Positions 11,549 through 22,990 of a DNA stretch of 35,013 bases are shown here, in pieces. The stretch lies in assembly GCA_032718475.1 (NCBI GenBank), contig JAUCBJ010008210.1, positions 1 through 35,013 on the forward strand. Reading direction: 5' to 3'. This DNA is from Nemertoderma westbladi. Lineage: Eukaryota; Xenacoelomorpha; Nemertodermatida; Nemertodermatidae. The notes below the pieces were generated by a model. The model searched no databases. It saw only the letters and a list, made by a program, of their open reading frames with translations, and was not told where the DNA came from. How positions within the stretch are numbered: the first letter of the stretch is position 1; each line of letters begins with the position of its first letter. The translations under genes and the position numbers were made by a program.

Positions 11549-12494
11549 ATGGTAACCCCACTCAAGTCTCGCGAGCTTAGCATTTCTGTGGGAGATAAGC
11601 GCTGGGATCCTGAAACATTTGTTCGAGCTTTCGAGTATTATGCCACTAGCCGTTGCTTATACCGTAAACTTAGAGAAGATTTTAAACTGCCAGGAGTGCG
11701 AACTTTACAACGAATCACATCTTCCGTCTCACATGCTGATGACTCTATGGTTTTATTTAGCGTTTTTAACAAACTTCCAATCGAGCAACGTCGTTGTATA
11801 ATTATTCTCGATGAAATTTATGTTAAAGCTGCATTGAGATATGGAGGTGGAGAACTATTTGGAGAGGCTGCTAATTCCCCAGGACAATTGGCTCGTACTA
11901 CAGTATATTGGGGCTGATGATACAGTGTCTATATGGTGGGCCTACATTTCTTAATAAGATGGTACCCGTTCTAAAATTGAATTCAAACTTTCAGCAACAA
12001 ATAGTTGATGAAATATCCAGTGACAACATAACATCTGGAGGGGAGATATTGTGCACCATTTGCGATAACTTGAAAGTTAATAGACAATTTTTTTCTTTGT
12101 ACCAGACAGTAAGAAATGAACCCTGGCTTACCCAGAATCGCTACCTTTCTAATTTATCACTTTATACATTTGTTCAAATGTATTCGCAATAACTGGATCA
12201 CAGAAAAATCGAAAACTATCGAATTTGATGGATGTGTAGCGAAATGGTCCTGTATTGAAAGTCTCTTTGAATGAGAAAAGGCATCATCAATAAAGATTGA
12301 CACAGAAGGCTGTGTACCCAAAGCCTATTGAAAGACAGGATGTTTCTGCTATGTTTTGTGATGAAACTGTTGTTGCTCTTCGTACTCACGTTGATCCCAC
12401 TGATGATGATAAACAAACCGCAACTTTCATTGAGAAGTTCGTTCGCGCATTAAGATACTTAACATTCGCAGTCACAGTGAAGACCAGCACTTAA
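11549..12494 (+). pseudogene. P-element-type (THAP9-like) transposase, frameshifted remnant
   Basis: Three reading frames, read in turn, give consecutive parts of a P-element/THAP9-type DNA transposase. The first (11549-11917) has SRELSISVGDKRWDPETFVR and TLQRITS, then IILDEIYVKA, where the Asp matches the first acidic catalytic position of the RNase H-like fold. The second (from about 11908) has GGPTFLNKMVPV and TICDNLKVNRQFF, the second catalytic Asp region. A stretch around 12180-12290 retains NNWITEK- and KWSCIESLFE-like words in a further frame. The third (12297-12494) has VYPKPIERQDVSAMFCDETVVAL, the conserved region after the GTP-binding insert. An in-frame stop just upstream at 11543 and the lack of a THAP zinc finger (C2CH) show that the N-terminus is missing. 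At least two frameshifts and stops make it non-functional. I found no 31-bp-type terminal inverted repeats. Family assignment is from motif recognition; the order of the motifs makes it fairly secure. Confidence 0.82.
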
Positions 12495-12655
12495 ACGACC
12501 CACTGCGCCAACCATTTACAGAAATATTTATTTGAAACAATTGCGGATAGTTATTTCGCCTAAGTCGTGCCAATGGTGTGCTTTACCAGACTGTGTAACA
12601 TATTTCTTAATAATTACAGTGTATTAGTCACCCATACAAGCTCTAAGGAAACATA

Positions 12656-12806
12656 AATTAAAGCAATCAAGTTGTGCTAATGATATGTGTTTTAATTAAA
12701 GCAATCAAGTTGTGCTAATGATATGTTTTTCAATTAACGCAATCAAGTTGTGCTAATGATATGTTTTTCAATAAAAGCAATCAAGTTGTGCTAATGATAT
12801 GTTTTA
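12656..12806. repeat. 38-bp tandem repeat, four copies
   Basis: Units start at 12656, 12694, 12732 and 12770 and contain GCAATCAAGTTGTGCTAATG. They lie about 160 bp after the transposase remnant and could be its sub-terminal repeats, but this is unproven. Confidence 0.92.
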
Positions 12807-12837
12807 TTTATTGCCATACAGTAAAGTTAATTACGTT

Positions 12838-12908
12838 AAGTATGAAGTTATCAGGCTAAGTATAAAGTAACACCATAAGTGTAAAGTTATCACCCTAAAT
12901 TTAAAGTG
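12838..12908. repeat. Degenerate ~20-bp tandem repeat
   Basis: Four diverged units of the form AAGTATAAAGTTATCACCCT (variants TATGAAGTTATCAGGC, TATAAAGTAACACCAT and so on). Confidence 0.65.
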
Positions 12909-13101
12909 CTGCTTAACAAAGAAAATTTATAATACATTTTTATTCTAGGGAAGCAATGTGATTTTTAAATAAGACCAATTTCAATTAATTATAATCCAGC
13001 AGATTAACAGACAAACTGTAATCAATGACATAAAGTTTAATTAAAGTTTCAAAACGTATGCATGCATCCTACGGAAAAAATATTTAGTGCATAGTTATCA
13101 G

Positions 13102-16100
13102 AGTGTGTCCGATCGCTTTTACGTATTCCGCTCTGTAATAGTGTGTCCGATCGCTTTTACATATACCGCTCTATAATAGTGTGTCCGATCGCTTTTACGT
13201 ATTCGCTCTTTAATAGTGTGTCCGATCGCTTTTACGTATACCGCTCTATAATAGTGTCCGATCGTTTTTACGTATTCCGCTCTATAATAGTGTGTCCGAT
13301 CGCTTTTACGTATACCGCTCTATAATAGTGTCCGATCGCTTTTACGTATTCCGCTCTATAATAGTGTGTATGATCGCTTTTACATATACCGCTCTATAAT
13401 AGTGTGTCCGATCGCTTTTACGTATTCACTCTATAATAGTGTGTCCAATCGCTTTTACGTATACCGCTCTATAATAGTGTGTCCGATCGCTTTTACGTAT
13501 TCCGCTCTACAATAGTGTGTCCGATCGCTTTTACGTATTCCACTCTATAATAGTGTCCGATCGCTTTTACGTATTCCGCTCTATAATAGTGTGTCTGATC
13601 GCTTTTACGTATTCCGCTCTATAATAGTGTGTCCAATCGCTTTTACGTATACCGTTCTATAATAGTGTGTCCGATCGCTTTTACGTATTCCGCTCTATAA
13701 TAGTGTGTCCAATCGCTTTTACGTATACCGCTCTATAATAGTGTGTCCGATCGCTTTTACGTATTCCACTCTATAATAGTGTCCGATCGCTTTTACGTAT
13801 TCCGCTCTATAATAGTGTGTCCGATCGCTTTTACGTATTCCGCTCTATAATAGTGTGTCCGATCGCTTTTACGTATACCGCTCTATAATAGTGTGTCCGA
13901 TCGCTTTTACGTATACCGCTCTATAATAGTGTCCGATCGCTTTTACGTATTCCGCTCTATAATAGTGTGTCCGATCGCTTTTACGTATTCCGCTCTATAA
14001 TAGTGTGTCCGATCGCTTTTACGTATTCCACTCTATAATAGTGTGTCCGATCGCTTTTACATATACCGTTCTATAATAGTGTGTCCGATCGCTTTTACGT
14101 ATACCGCTCTATAATAGTGTCCGATCGCTTTTACGTATTCCGCTCTATAATAGTGTGTACGATCGCTTTTACGTATACTGCTCTATAATAGTGTCCGATC
14201 GCTTTTACGTATTCCGCTCTATAATAGTGTGTACGATCGCTTTTACGTATACCGCTCTATAATAGTGTGTCCGATCGCTTTTACGTATACCGCTCTATAA
14301 TAGTGTCCGATCGCTTTTACGTATTCCACTCTATAATAGTGTCCGATCGCTTTTACGTATTCCGCTCTATAATAGTGTGTACGATCGCTTTTACATATAC
14401 CGCTCTATAATAGTGTGTCCGATCGCTTTTACGTATTCGCTCTATAATAGTGTGTCCGATCGCTTTTACGTATACCGCTCTATAATAGTGTCCGATCGCT
14501 TTTACGTATTCCGCTCTATAATAGTGTGTACGATCGCTTTTACGTATACCGCTCTATAATAGTGTGTCCGATCGCTTTTACGTATTCGCTTTATAATAGT
14601 GTGTCCGATCGCTTTTACGTATACCGCTCTATAATAGTGTCCGATCGCTTTTACATATTCCGCTCTATAATAGTGTGTACGATCGCTTTTACGTATACTG
14701 CTCTATAATAGTGTGTCCGATCGCTTTTACGTATACCGCTCTATAATAGTGTCCGATCGCTTTTACGTATTCCACTCTATAATAGTGTCCGATCGCTTTT
14801 ACGTATTCCGCTCTATAATAGTGTGTCCGATCGCTTTTACGTATACCGCTCTATAATAGTGTCCGATCGCTTTTATGTATTCCGCTCTATAATAGTGTGT
14901 ACGATCGCTTTTACGTATACCACTCTATAATAGTGTGTCCGATCGCTTTTACGTATACCGCTCTATAATAGTGTCCGATCGCTTTTACGTATTCAGCTCT
15001 ATAATAGTGTGTACGATCGCTTTTACGTATACCGCTCTATAATAGTGTCCGATCGCTTTTACGTATTCCACTCTATAATAGTGTCCGATCGCTTTTACGT
15101 ATTCCGCTCTATAATAGTGTTCGATCGCTTTTACGTATTCCACTCTATAATAGTGTCCGATCGCTTTTACGTATTCCGCTCTATAATAGTGTGTACGATC
15201 GCTTTTACGTATACCGCTCTATAATAGTGTGTCCGATCGCTTTTACGTATTCGCTCTATAATAGTGTGTCCGATTGCTTTTACGTATACCGCTCTATAAT
15301 AGTGTCCGATCGCTTTTACGTATTCCGCTCTATAATAGTGTGTACGATCGCTTTTACATATACCGCTCTATAATAGTGTGTCCGATCGCTTTTACGTATT
15401 CGCTTTATAATAGTGTGTCCGATCGCTTTTACGTATACCGCTCTATAATAGTGTCCGATCGCTTTTACGTATTCCGCTCTATAATACTGTGTACGATCGC
15501 TTTTACGTATACTGCTCTATAATAGTGTGTCCGATCGCTTTTACGTATACCGCTCTATAATAGTGTCCGGTCGCTTTTACGTATTCCACTCTATAATAGT
15601 GTCCGATCGCTTTTACGTATTCCGCTCTATAATAGTGTGTCCGATCGCTTTTACGTATACCGCTCTATAATAGTGTCCGATCGCTTTTATGTATTCCGCT
15701 CTATAATAGTGTGTCCGATCGCTTTTACGTATACCGCTCTATAATAGTGTCCAATCGCTTTTACGTATTCAGCTCTATAATAGTGTGTACGATCGCTTTT
15801 ACGTATACTGCTCTATAATAGTGTCCGATCGCTTTTACGTATTCCACTCTATAATAGTGTCTGATCGCTTTTACGTATTCCGCTCTATAATAGTGTCCGA
15901 TCGCTTTTACGTATTCCACTCTATAATAGTGTCCGATCGCTTTTACGTATTCCGCTCTATAATAGTGTGTACGATCGCTTTTACGTATACCGCTCTATAA
16001 TAGTGTGTCCGATCGCTTTTACGTATTCGCTCTATAATAGTGTGTCCGATCGCTTTTACGTATACCGCTCTATAATAGTGTCCGATCGCTTTTACGTATT

Positions 16101-17506
16101 CCGCTCTATAATAGTGTGTATGATCGCTTTTACGTATACTGCTCTATAATAGTGTGTCCGATCGCTTTTACGTATACCGCTCTATAATAGTGTCCGATCG
16201 CTTTTACGTATTCCACTCTATAATAGTGTCCGATCGCTTTTACGTATTCAGCTCTATAATAGTGTGTCCGATCGCTTTTACGTATACCGCTCTATAATAG
16301 TGTCCGATCGCTTTTACGTATTCCACTCTATAATAGTGTCCGATCGCTTTTACGTATTCCGCTCTATAATATTGTGTCCGATCGCTTTTACGTATTCCGC
16401 TCTATAATAGTGTGTCCGATCGCTTTTACGTATTCCACTCTATAATAGTGTGTCCGATCGCTTTTACATATACCGTTCTATAATAGTGTGTCCGATCGCT
16501 TTTACATATACCGCTCTATAATAGTGTGTCCGATCGCTTTTACGTATACCGTTCTATAATAGTGTGTCCGATCGCTTTTACGTATTCCGCTCTATAATAG
16601 TGTGTCCGATCGCTTTTACGTATTCCGCTCTATAATAGTGTGTCCGATCGCTTTTACGTATTCCGCTCTATAATAGTGTGTACGATCGCTTTTACGTATA
16701 CCGCTCTATAATAGTGTGTCCGATTGCTTTTACGTATTCGCTCTATAATAGTGTGTCCGATCGCTTTTACGTATACCGCTCTATAATAGTGTCCGATCGC
16801 TTTTACGTATTCCGCTCTATAATAGTGTGTACGATCGCTTTTACGTATACCGCTCTATAATAGTGTGTCCGATCGCTTTTACGTATACCGCTCTATAATA
16901 GTGTCCGATCGCTTTTACGTATTCCCCTCTATAATAGTGTCCGATCGCTTTTACGTATTCCGCTCTATAATAGTGTGTCCGATCGCTTTTACGTATTCCG
17001 CTCTATAATAGTGTGTCCGATCGCTTTTACGTATTCCACTCTATAATAGTGTGTCCGATCTCTTTTACATATACCGTTCTATAATAGTGTGTCCGATCGC
17101 TTTTACATATACCGCTCTATAATAGTGTGTCCGATCGCTTTTACGTATACCGTTCTATCATAGTGTGTCCGATCGCTTTTACGTATTCCGCTCTATAATA
17201 GTGTGTCCGATCGCTTTTACGTATTCCGCTCTATAATAGTGTGTCCGATCGCTTTTACGTATACCGTTCTATAATAGTGTGTCCGATCGCTTTTACGTAT
17301 ACCGCTCTATAATAGTGTCCGATCGCTTTTACGTATTCCGCTCTATAATAGTGTGTCCGATCGCTTTTACGTATACCGCTCTATAATAGTGTTTCTGATC
17401 TCTTTTACGTATACCGCTCTATAATAGTGTGTCCGATCGCTTTTACGTATTCCGCTCTATAATAGTGTGTCCGATCGCTTTTACGTATTCCGCTCAATAA
17501 TAGTGT
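13102..17506. repeat. Large satellite array, 36-38-bp monomer
   Basis: About 4.4 kb, roughly 119 monomers. The consensus has (GT)GTGTCCGATCGCTTTTACG followed by TAT(A/T)CCGCTCTATAATA. Length variants of 36, 37 and 38 bp come from loss of one GT at the start or one C in CCGCTC. Each monomer carries two 6-bp palindromes, CGATCG and TACGTA. Diagnostic variants (TATACC versus TATTCC, GTGTAC versus GTGTCC, ACATATACC, CCACTC, CCGTTC) form blocks repeated at longer spacing. For example, the block starting at 15009 recurs at 15785 and that at 15191 recurs at 15967 (776 bp apart). Another block near 16466 recurs near 17067 (about 601 bp). The 36-bp units keep frames open and give SDRFYVYRSIIV-type peptides; these are artefacts of the periodicity. 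Confidence 0.97.
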
Positions 17507-18290
17507 GTGTTAGTATTACTTGCCAATCATTATCCGAAAATTGTACCGCTGCTTATAAATTTCAGTGAATTTGTTTAATTAATTATTATCCTTTACTTAT
17601 ATAAACTTATTGGTACCTGTATTTTTATAGATTTGATGTCCTTCTTCATGGATGAATTAAATAAATAAATAAATAAAAAGTTATGTGTAAAATTTCCCTT
17701 TACAACTTGTGCTGATCCGAGTTGTCTGTAGCACGGACGAACGCAAAGAGTGAATGTAAATCCACAAACATAGTTTAACACTGTTTAATTATGATTGCTG
17801 ACATATTAAGACTTAGATCTAGGCACCATTTTGCCGGTAGTCAAAAATTGATCCCATAATCCAAGAAATATCATCTGCTTCCTGCCTGGATAATATTAAA
17901 TTAAATTACTACAAAAATATTTGTTTTGTCCGGTGTCCCGTTTTTAGTAGAGGGTCACCCCAGCTTTCCCCATGCCCATACCCCCTATTCCTTTCATATC
18001 CCATACCACCGATTGTTTTAAGAATTAAATTCACAATAAAACCCATAATATCTGTATTACAGCAAACGTTGCTGCTTCTCTTCCAGTAGGCTTCCAGTTT
18101 TTCTCTAGCACCGCGTGGTGCCACGATTTCACCTTCGCAACCCCTTTAGGGGGGGGGGGGGGGGATGACCATTGGATATAGACAAATAAATAATTTGATA
18201 CTATTGAATAAATTACCAATATTTAATTGCCTTTGTGTACACACATAATTATGTATTATGTAATTATGTGTTAGTTATGGTCAATTCCAT
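17507..18290. other. Non-coding DNA with G-tract
   Basis: No gene recognised. An AAATAAATAAAT run lies near 17656-17677 and a G-run of about 16 near 18149-18164. The small minus-strand open frames show no family motif. Confidence 0.5.
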
Positions 18291-19125
18291 GGTGTTGGAC
18301 GTTGGGGCAAACCCAAATTTTAGGTTGTTTTTTACTATTTTGTAGGAAGTTGTTAATTCAAGGTCAATCAGAGTAATGCTTATGCTACCCCAAATTCGAA
18401 GATCTATATGAGAACACATAATGAGTCCATTGAAAACTACTAGAGTTCTAGAAATTCGAATTTAAAAAGTGGGTGTCGGACGTTTGAGTTTTGGGACAGT
18501 AATTTTTGACTAAAAATTAAAACATTCGTGTAACAGTGCCGATGAGAGCTTTTGCAAATATTGTCTAACCACAGTGATCAGCAACTATTTGGCTACCTAT
18601 TATTAATCCAACCTATGTAATATCCTAAATCTAACATACAGTTGTTGTAGTTTGATTGGAATTGAAATGGTGTCGGACATTTGGTGTCGGACGTTTTGAT
18701 TTGCCCACTAATCCAGGTTCTTTTATTTGTACTTTGTTGGTAATGAATGCGAGGGTTAATATTCGCTTTGTCTTAAACAACATCTCTGCTTTACGGGGGT
18801 AGAAAAATAAAATAATTTCGTTCACAACTTTTCAAACTATGGCATTTTTATCGAACTGTACATTTTTTTATCACTTATTTCTCGAAAACTTTTTATGTGG
18901 TGCTAAATGGTTAAATTATGGTTAAACACAATAATCTGCAACTATGTGTTTAACTAATATATATCAAACTTTTGTAATATCATCAATCTAACGCACAGTT
19001 TTTCAAGTTTGATTGTAAATTAAATGGTGTCGGACGTTTTGTGTCGGAATTATGGTGTCGGACGTTCCAATTATAACAGACTTATCCAGATTCTTATATT
19101 TGTACTAATGTGGATAAATCAATTG
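18291..19125. repeat. Diverged ~358-bp repeat with GGTGTCGGACGTTT motif
   Basis: The word GGTGTCGGACGTTT or a close variant occurs near 18291, 18473, 18669, 18682, 19026, 19041 and 19052, and once more at about 27338 beyond the retroelement. Two longer copies, about 18600-18750 and 18960-19110, align at 358 bp spacing (TAATATC..AATCTAAC..TTTGATTG..AAATGG). The BEL element appears to be inserted within this repeat family. Confidence 0.7.
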
Positions 19126-19131
19126 AAGTTT

Positions 19132-20021
19132 CAAAATTAAGAAGTGATAAAGTAGAAAGTTAGAAAGTAATAGTAGTAGATAGTACGTAGCACTAAGTAG
19201 TAGTTAGTAGAAGTTAGTAAGAAGTAAGAAGTTAGAGAGTTAGAAGTTAGTAAGAGTAAGTTAGAGAGTTAGAAGTTAGTAAGAGTAAGTTAGAGAGTTA
19301 GAAGTTAGTAAGAGTAAGAGGAGAGTTAGAAGTTAGTAAGAGTAAGAGGAGAGTTAGAAGTTAGAAGTATAGGGAGTATGGTATATGAACATACCACGGG
19401 AGTAAGAGGGTACATAGTACCGTTAGATTTAGAAGAACAGGGAGTGTGGTATAGAGACACACCACGAGGGTAGTAGGAGGGTACACGGTACCGTAGAGTT
19501 AGAGGTATAGGGAGTATGGTATATAAACATACCACGGGAGTAGGAGGGTACATAGTACCGTTAGAGTTAGTAGAGTTAGTAGAGTTAGTAGAGTCAGTAG
19601 AATTAGTGGAGTTAGTGGAGTTAGTGGAGTTAGTAGAGTTAGTATAGTTAGCAGTAATAGAGTAGAGAATATGGTATATGGATATAACATACCATAGTAG
19701 TAAGTAGTAAGTACATAGTAAGAAACAAGTAGAGAGGTAGGTACGATGATAGCACAGAATAGGGGGAAATATAGATAAAACAAAATTTAAAAAATAAAGT
19801 TAGGGGATATTGGCACAAAGAAGGAAGGGAGGTATAATATGCACCGTAGTCAAGTACAACCTTTTTTTCCAATTAGCTACTGGGACTGCGGACTAATTGA
19901 CTAGAGAACGGCAGGACGAGACTTAGACGGATCCCACTAACATGATGCGCACATGTGTGGGACCCAATAAATGTATAGAGAATGAAAACGAGAATGGGGA
20001 ATCGGGGGGAAGAATGGAGAG
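19132..20021 (+). repeat. Left LTR remnant of BEL/Pao element
   Basis: Three blocks match the right LTR in the same order: 19132-19195 with 24586-24655 (AAGAAGTGA..AGTAGAAAGTTAGAAAGTAA), 19732-19830 with 25718-25840 (GATAGCACAG..AAAGTTAGGGGA), and 19833-20023 with 26128-26313 (ACCGTAGTCAAGTACAACC..GTGGGACCCAATAA). Between the first two blocks lie AGTTAG/AAGAGTAAG simple repeats and four paired-hairpin modules. The LTR is cut at about 20022, where it joins pol. About 285 bp present in the right LTR (25845-26130) are absent here. Confidence 0.78.
19377..19720 (+). repeat. Paired-hairpin modules in left LTR (4 copies)
   Basis: Each module has a first inverted repeat of the form GTGGTAT-ATAGAC-ATACCAC and, about 12-15 nt later, a second, GGTAC-ATA-GTACC. 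Copies: 19377-19422, 19445-19493, 19515-19560 and a degenerate one at 19671-19720. Between the third and fourth lies a run of AGTTAGTAG triplet-like repeats. The same module recurs four times in the right LTR. Confidence 0.85.
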
Positions 20022-21140
20022 GACATTGAAGGCATGTTCAACCAAGTCCGTGTGACGGAAGAAGACAGCGATAGTCAGCGCTTCCTATGGTACAACGGCG
20101 ACGAAGAACCATCTGAGATACCGATGTACAAAATGGTGGTGCAAAACATGGGGGCCAAGTCGTCCTCATTTACAACGACTACGGCTGTGAGAGATACGGT
20201 AGAGGGCAAGGAAGGAGAGTATAGTGCGAAGGCGATCGACATGATTCGACGCGGTTTCTATGTAGACGATGGGATGGGATTTGGAAACACGGTTGAAGAA
20301 ATACTGGAGATAGGGTGCGAGGTTCGCGACATCCTAAAAGAATCCGGGTTCAACCTCACTAAGTTCCAGTCCAGCTCAGAGGAATTCATGAAAGCCATAG
20401 AAGACAAGCGACCAGAGTCGACCATGGAAAACCCCACAACAGCAAAGGGACAGGATATGGCGAACAAGAGAGTGGAGTCTCAGCAAAAGGCGTTAGGGAT
20501 TGTGTGGAACTGGGAGACGGACAAGTTGGAGTATCAACTGAGCCAAGAGGGCGCAAAGATCCACACCAAGAGGGGCTATGTATCATACATAGCAAGAATA
20601 TACGATCCCCTAGGCCTAGCATCACCATTGTTAGTCACGGGGAAGCAGATACTAAAGAAAGTATACAAGTTAAAGGACGAGTGGGATACGGAGGTCCCGG
20701 AAGAAATAAGTAGACAGTGGAGCAAGTGGATGGGGAGTCTAGAGGAGATGGGGACGTACAGCATGCCACGCGTGTATTTCCCGGACGGAGACATGACGGA
20801 CCTGGATCTACACATGTGTACCTGTGCGTCCTTGGAAGCATATGGAGCGGAACTTTATTTGGTACAGTAAAAGGGGGCTCATAAGCCCAGGCTTGCATGT
20901 AGTAAAGCAAAGTCGACGCTACCAGATTCAGCATCAGTGCCGAAACTCGAGCTGACAGCTGCGAGGTTAGGAGTAAGGGCCACAGCTTACTTGATAGACA
21001 CTATATGCTACATAGTGGATACACACTATTGGACGGACTCCATGGTAGTGTTAGGGTGGCTACATAACAAGAAGACGAGATACCCTATATTCGTCGCAAA
21101 CAGGATAGACGAGATAAGGGCAATGACTGACCTTGAAAGG
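20022..21140 (+). pseudogene. BEL/Pao pol: RT core, A17-associated region, RNase H
   Basis: Reverse transcriptase for copying the element's RNA into cDNA. The frame enters at the catalytic EDIEGMF motif (Asp codon 20022-20024) and continues through QRFLWY to FYVDDGMG, the YxDD catalytic box. Then comes KALGIVWNWETDKLEY and GYVSYIARIYDPLGLASP, the peptidase_A17-type segment typical of BEL/Pao, then an RNase H start DLHMCTCASLEAYGA. In that last motif the position usually held by the catalytic Asp (FxDAS) is Cys. A stop at 20868-20870 interrupts the frame. RNase H continues in another frame from about 20910 with PKLELTAARLGVRA and YWTDSMVVLGWL, then reaches a TGA at 21141-21143 where the family normally has Trp. 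Everything N-terminal to the first catalytic Asp is missing, so the protein cannot be active. I infer deletion because the preceding sequence is LTR. Confidence 0.85.
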
Positions 21141-21190
21141 TGACATTACTGCCCTACCGATGACAATCCAACGGATCTTTATCGACGGGC

Positions 21191-22112
21191 TTGGTACGCC
21201 ACACTTTCATGAAGAAGGAAGAGTTGTGGCAACACAGGCCACACTTCCTTAACAATAGATCAGCCTGGCCACCATTGAGGAAGGGGGACCCTTGCTCAGA
21301 GGGAGTTGTAACAGAAGAGGAAGGGGAAGATTCAGAAGGGGAAATGATATACAGCCAGTTGGTGAGGGAGATCAAGGAAGTGCCACCGAAATCAGAAGAA
21401 CCATGCGATAATCCGACGGATAGGTTACTCAGTTACAGCTCCAGATGGTACAAGACTAAGAAGTTGGTAGCGTATTGGAGGGCCTACGGGGATTTCCTTA
21501 GGGGAGTTGGCAAGGATGCCAAAAGGAAACCAACCATCGATCTGGAAGCAGCAGCTATAACCGTAATACGATACGAGCAGAGAAAGAACTACGCCTACGA
21601 AGTGGACAGAATTAGCAAGCAACAAAACCTTCGTCGAGACAGCGAACTCAACACGCTGTCCCCGCAGTTGAACGATGCTGGGATTCTGGTGATGAATTCC
21701 AGAGTGGTGAACAACAGCAGCTTGGTTATCCCACCAAAACCCATAATAATCCCTAACAAATCACCAATTTGGGACTCGCATAAATCGATACTACACAGAG
21801 GCACGAATCAGACACTCACGGAAATACGAAGGACGTTCTGGATCACCCAACTAAGGAAGAAGGTGAAGGTGGTAGTGGGGCAGTGCCAGACCTGCCGACG
21901 GATGAGAAAGGAGAGGGCCGTACAGGAGATGGCGCCATTACCGGCCAACAGAGTGAGACAACACGACCCGCCATTCACGCACTGCGGCATGGACATGTTC
22001 GAGCCGATTAAGATAAAGGTGATGCGGCACACGGAGAAACGCTACGGTATTATCTTTGTCTGCAACAACACAAGAGCGGTAGGAATAGAACTACGGCATC
22101 GTCATTTATTAA
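21191..22112 (+). pseudogene. BEL/Pao integrase N-terminal region, copy 1
   Basis: After a frameshift near 21180 the frame resumes with LWQHRPHFL, the conserved W-x-GP-x-FL region after RNase H. From about residue 150 of this frame is an integrase zinc-binding segment, HKSILHRG..TLTEIRRTFWI..CQTCRRMR (two His and two Cys, the HHCC finger). Next is the MAPLPANRV linker and THCGMDMF, which carries the first integrase Asp, then YGIIFVCNNTRAVGIEL. Compared with copy 2 there is a 13-bp deletion near 22090, which shifts frame. At about 22112 integrase homology stops and a different reverse transcriptase begins. The remaining open frame runs unbroken through that junction and across the next, to a TGA at 23174-23176. 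Confidence 0.85.
21386..22112 (+). repeat. Direct duplication of integrase region, left copy (727 bp)
   Basis: Matches 22991-23730. By eye there are about a dozen substitutions and one 13-bp gap, so the copies are roughly 98% alike. The junctions are sharp: the shared sequence starts at CCGAAATCAGAAGAACC and ends at CATTTATTAA. Confidence 0.9.
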
Positions 22113-22990
22113 AGACAAAAGTGGCAACATTATTATCGTCGACCAAGCTGATAACCATTATGCTATACAGCGCATTCTTGATGACTCTGCCTTTTTATTG
22201 CAAATTGGAGAGGGATCCGTCATCACGATTTCGTGCTGAGCTCCGAAAAGTTATCGCAAAACTCGATCTCGGCTCTAATAATGACATTAAAGTCCACCTA
22301 TTCCCCCCAACATTTGACATTGGCTATCCTTTTATCACACTAAAGGACCACAAACCACGTGAACAATGGCTTCCTTCACTCAATGGTAGCCTAATACCAA
22401 AAGCCCGTCCTATAATATCGAATACCAATACATTTTTCACACCTTTAGGTAAACTACTTAACCGTTATTTACAACCACTCGTACAACAGTCAGCGAACTA
22501 CATTGAGAGCTCCATGCACTTTGCTAGGGCTCACCCAACACGAACTGGCTCGACGGGTGTAACATTCATTGCTCTGGATGAGGTGGACATGTTCACCTCG
22601 ATACCTCATGACTTGGGGATCCAAGCTACACTCCAATGCCTCAAGGAAGATCCAACACTGCCTGTGCGTTCCCCATTCACCATACAGCACTTTGAGATCA
22701 TAATTCGATACCTACTAACTCACAATTACTTCCGCTATCGAAATTCTTATTACGTTCAAAAGATAGGGTCTGCGATGGGGAGTAACTATGGCGTTTCCTA
22801 TTCGATCCTTAGTATAGCGCGAATACACAGTCACGTTCTTGGCGTTACCCTCATTAGTTGTGTGTTCTTTACCTTCTTTGTAGACGACCATTACTTGCTC
22901 TGCGACCGCATTGTAGATCAGGACCAACTATCTACCCTACTAGACTGTTACAACCGCGCATCCCTAGAATTATACAACGACCCGGCCATC
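22113..22990 (+). mobile_element. Foreign reverse transcriptase fragment (Penelope-like) inside BEL
   Basis: About 880 bp encode a reverse transcriptase of a different class from BEL. Visible motifs in order are FITLKDHKP, KARPIISNTNTFFTPLGKLL, ALDEVDMFTSIP (the first catalytic Asp), YFRYRNSYYVQKIGSAMGSN and FFVDDHYLLCD (the catalytic DD box). The G-x-AMGS plus xVDD combination and the RPI-S..LN-YLQPLV stretch resemble Penelope-like elements; a related non-LTR class is possible. The first ~90 bp read in another frame (KDKSGNIIIVDQADNHYAIQ), so a frameshift lies near 22200. There is no start and no GIY-YIG or other endonuclease. The right end fuses in frame to integrase copy 2. It lies exactly between two copies of the 727-bp duplication. 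Confidence 0.72.

Noticed and set aside
13102-17506. Repeated SDRFYVYRSIIV-type peptides as a repeat protein
   Set aside because: Open frames follow from 36-bp units; 37- and 38-bp units break the frame repeatedly and all three frames behave alike. No start, splice or codon signal supports coding.
13102-17506. CRISPR-like array
   Set aside because: There are no unique spacers: units are head-to-tail copies of one monomer with point variants, and the DNA is animal.
19499-19872. Leu/Thr/Tyr-rich minus-strand frames as membrane protein
   Set aside because: These are translations of AGTTAGTAG-type simple repeats in the LTR.
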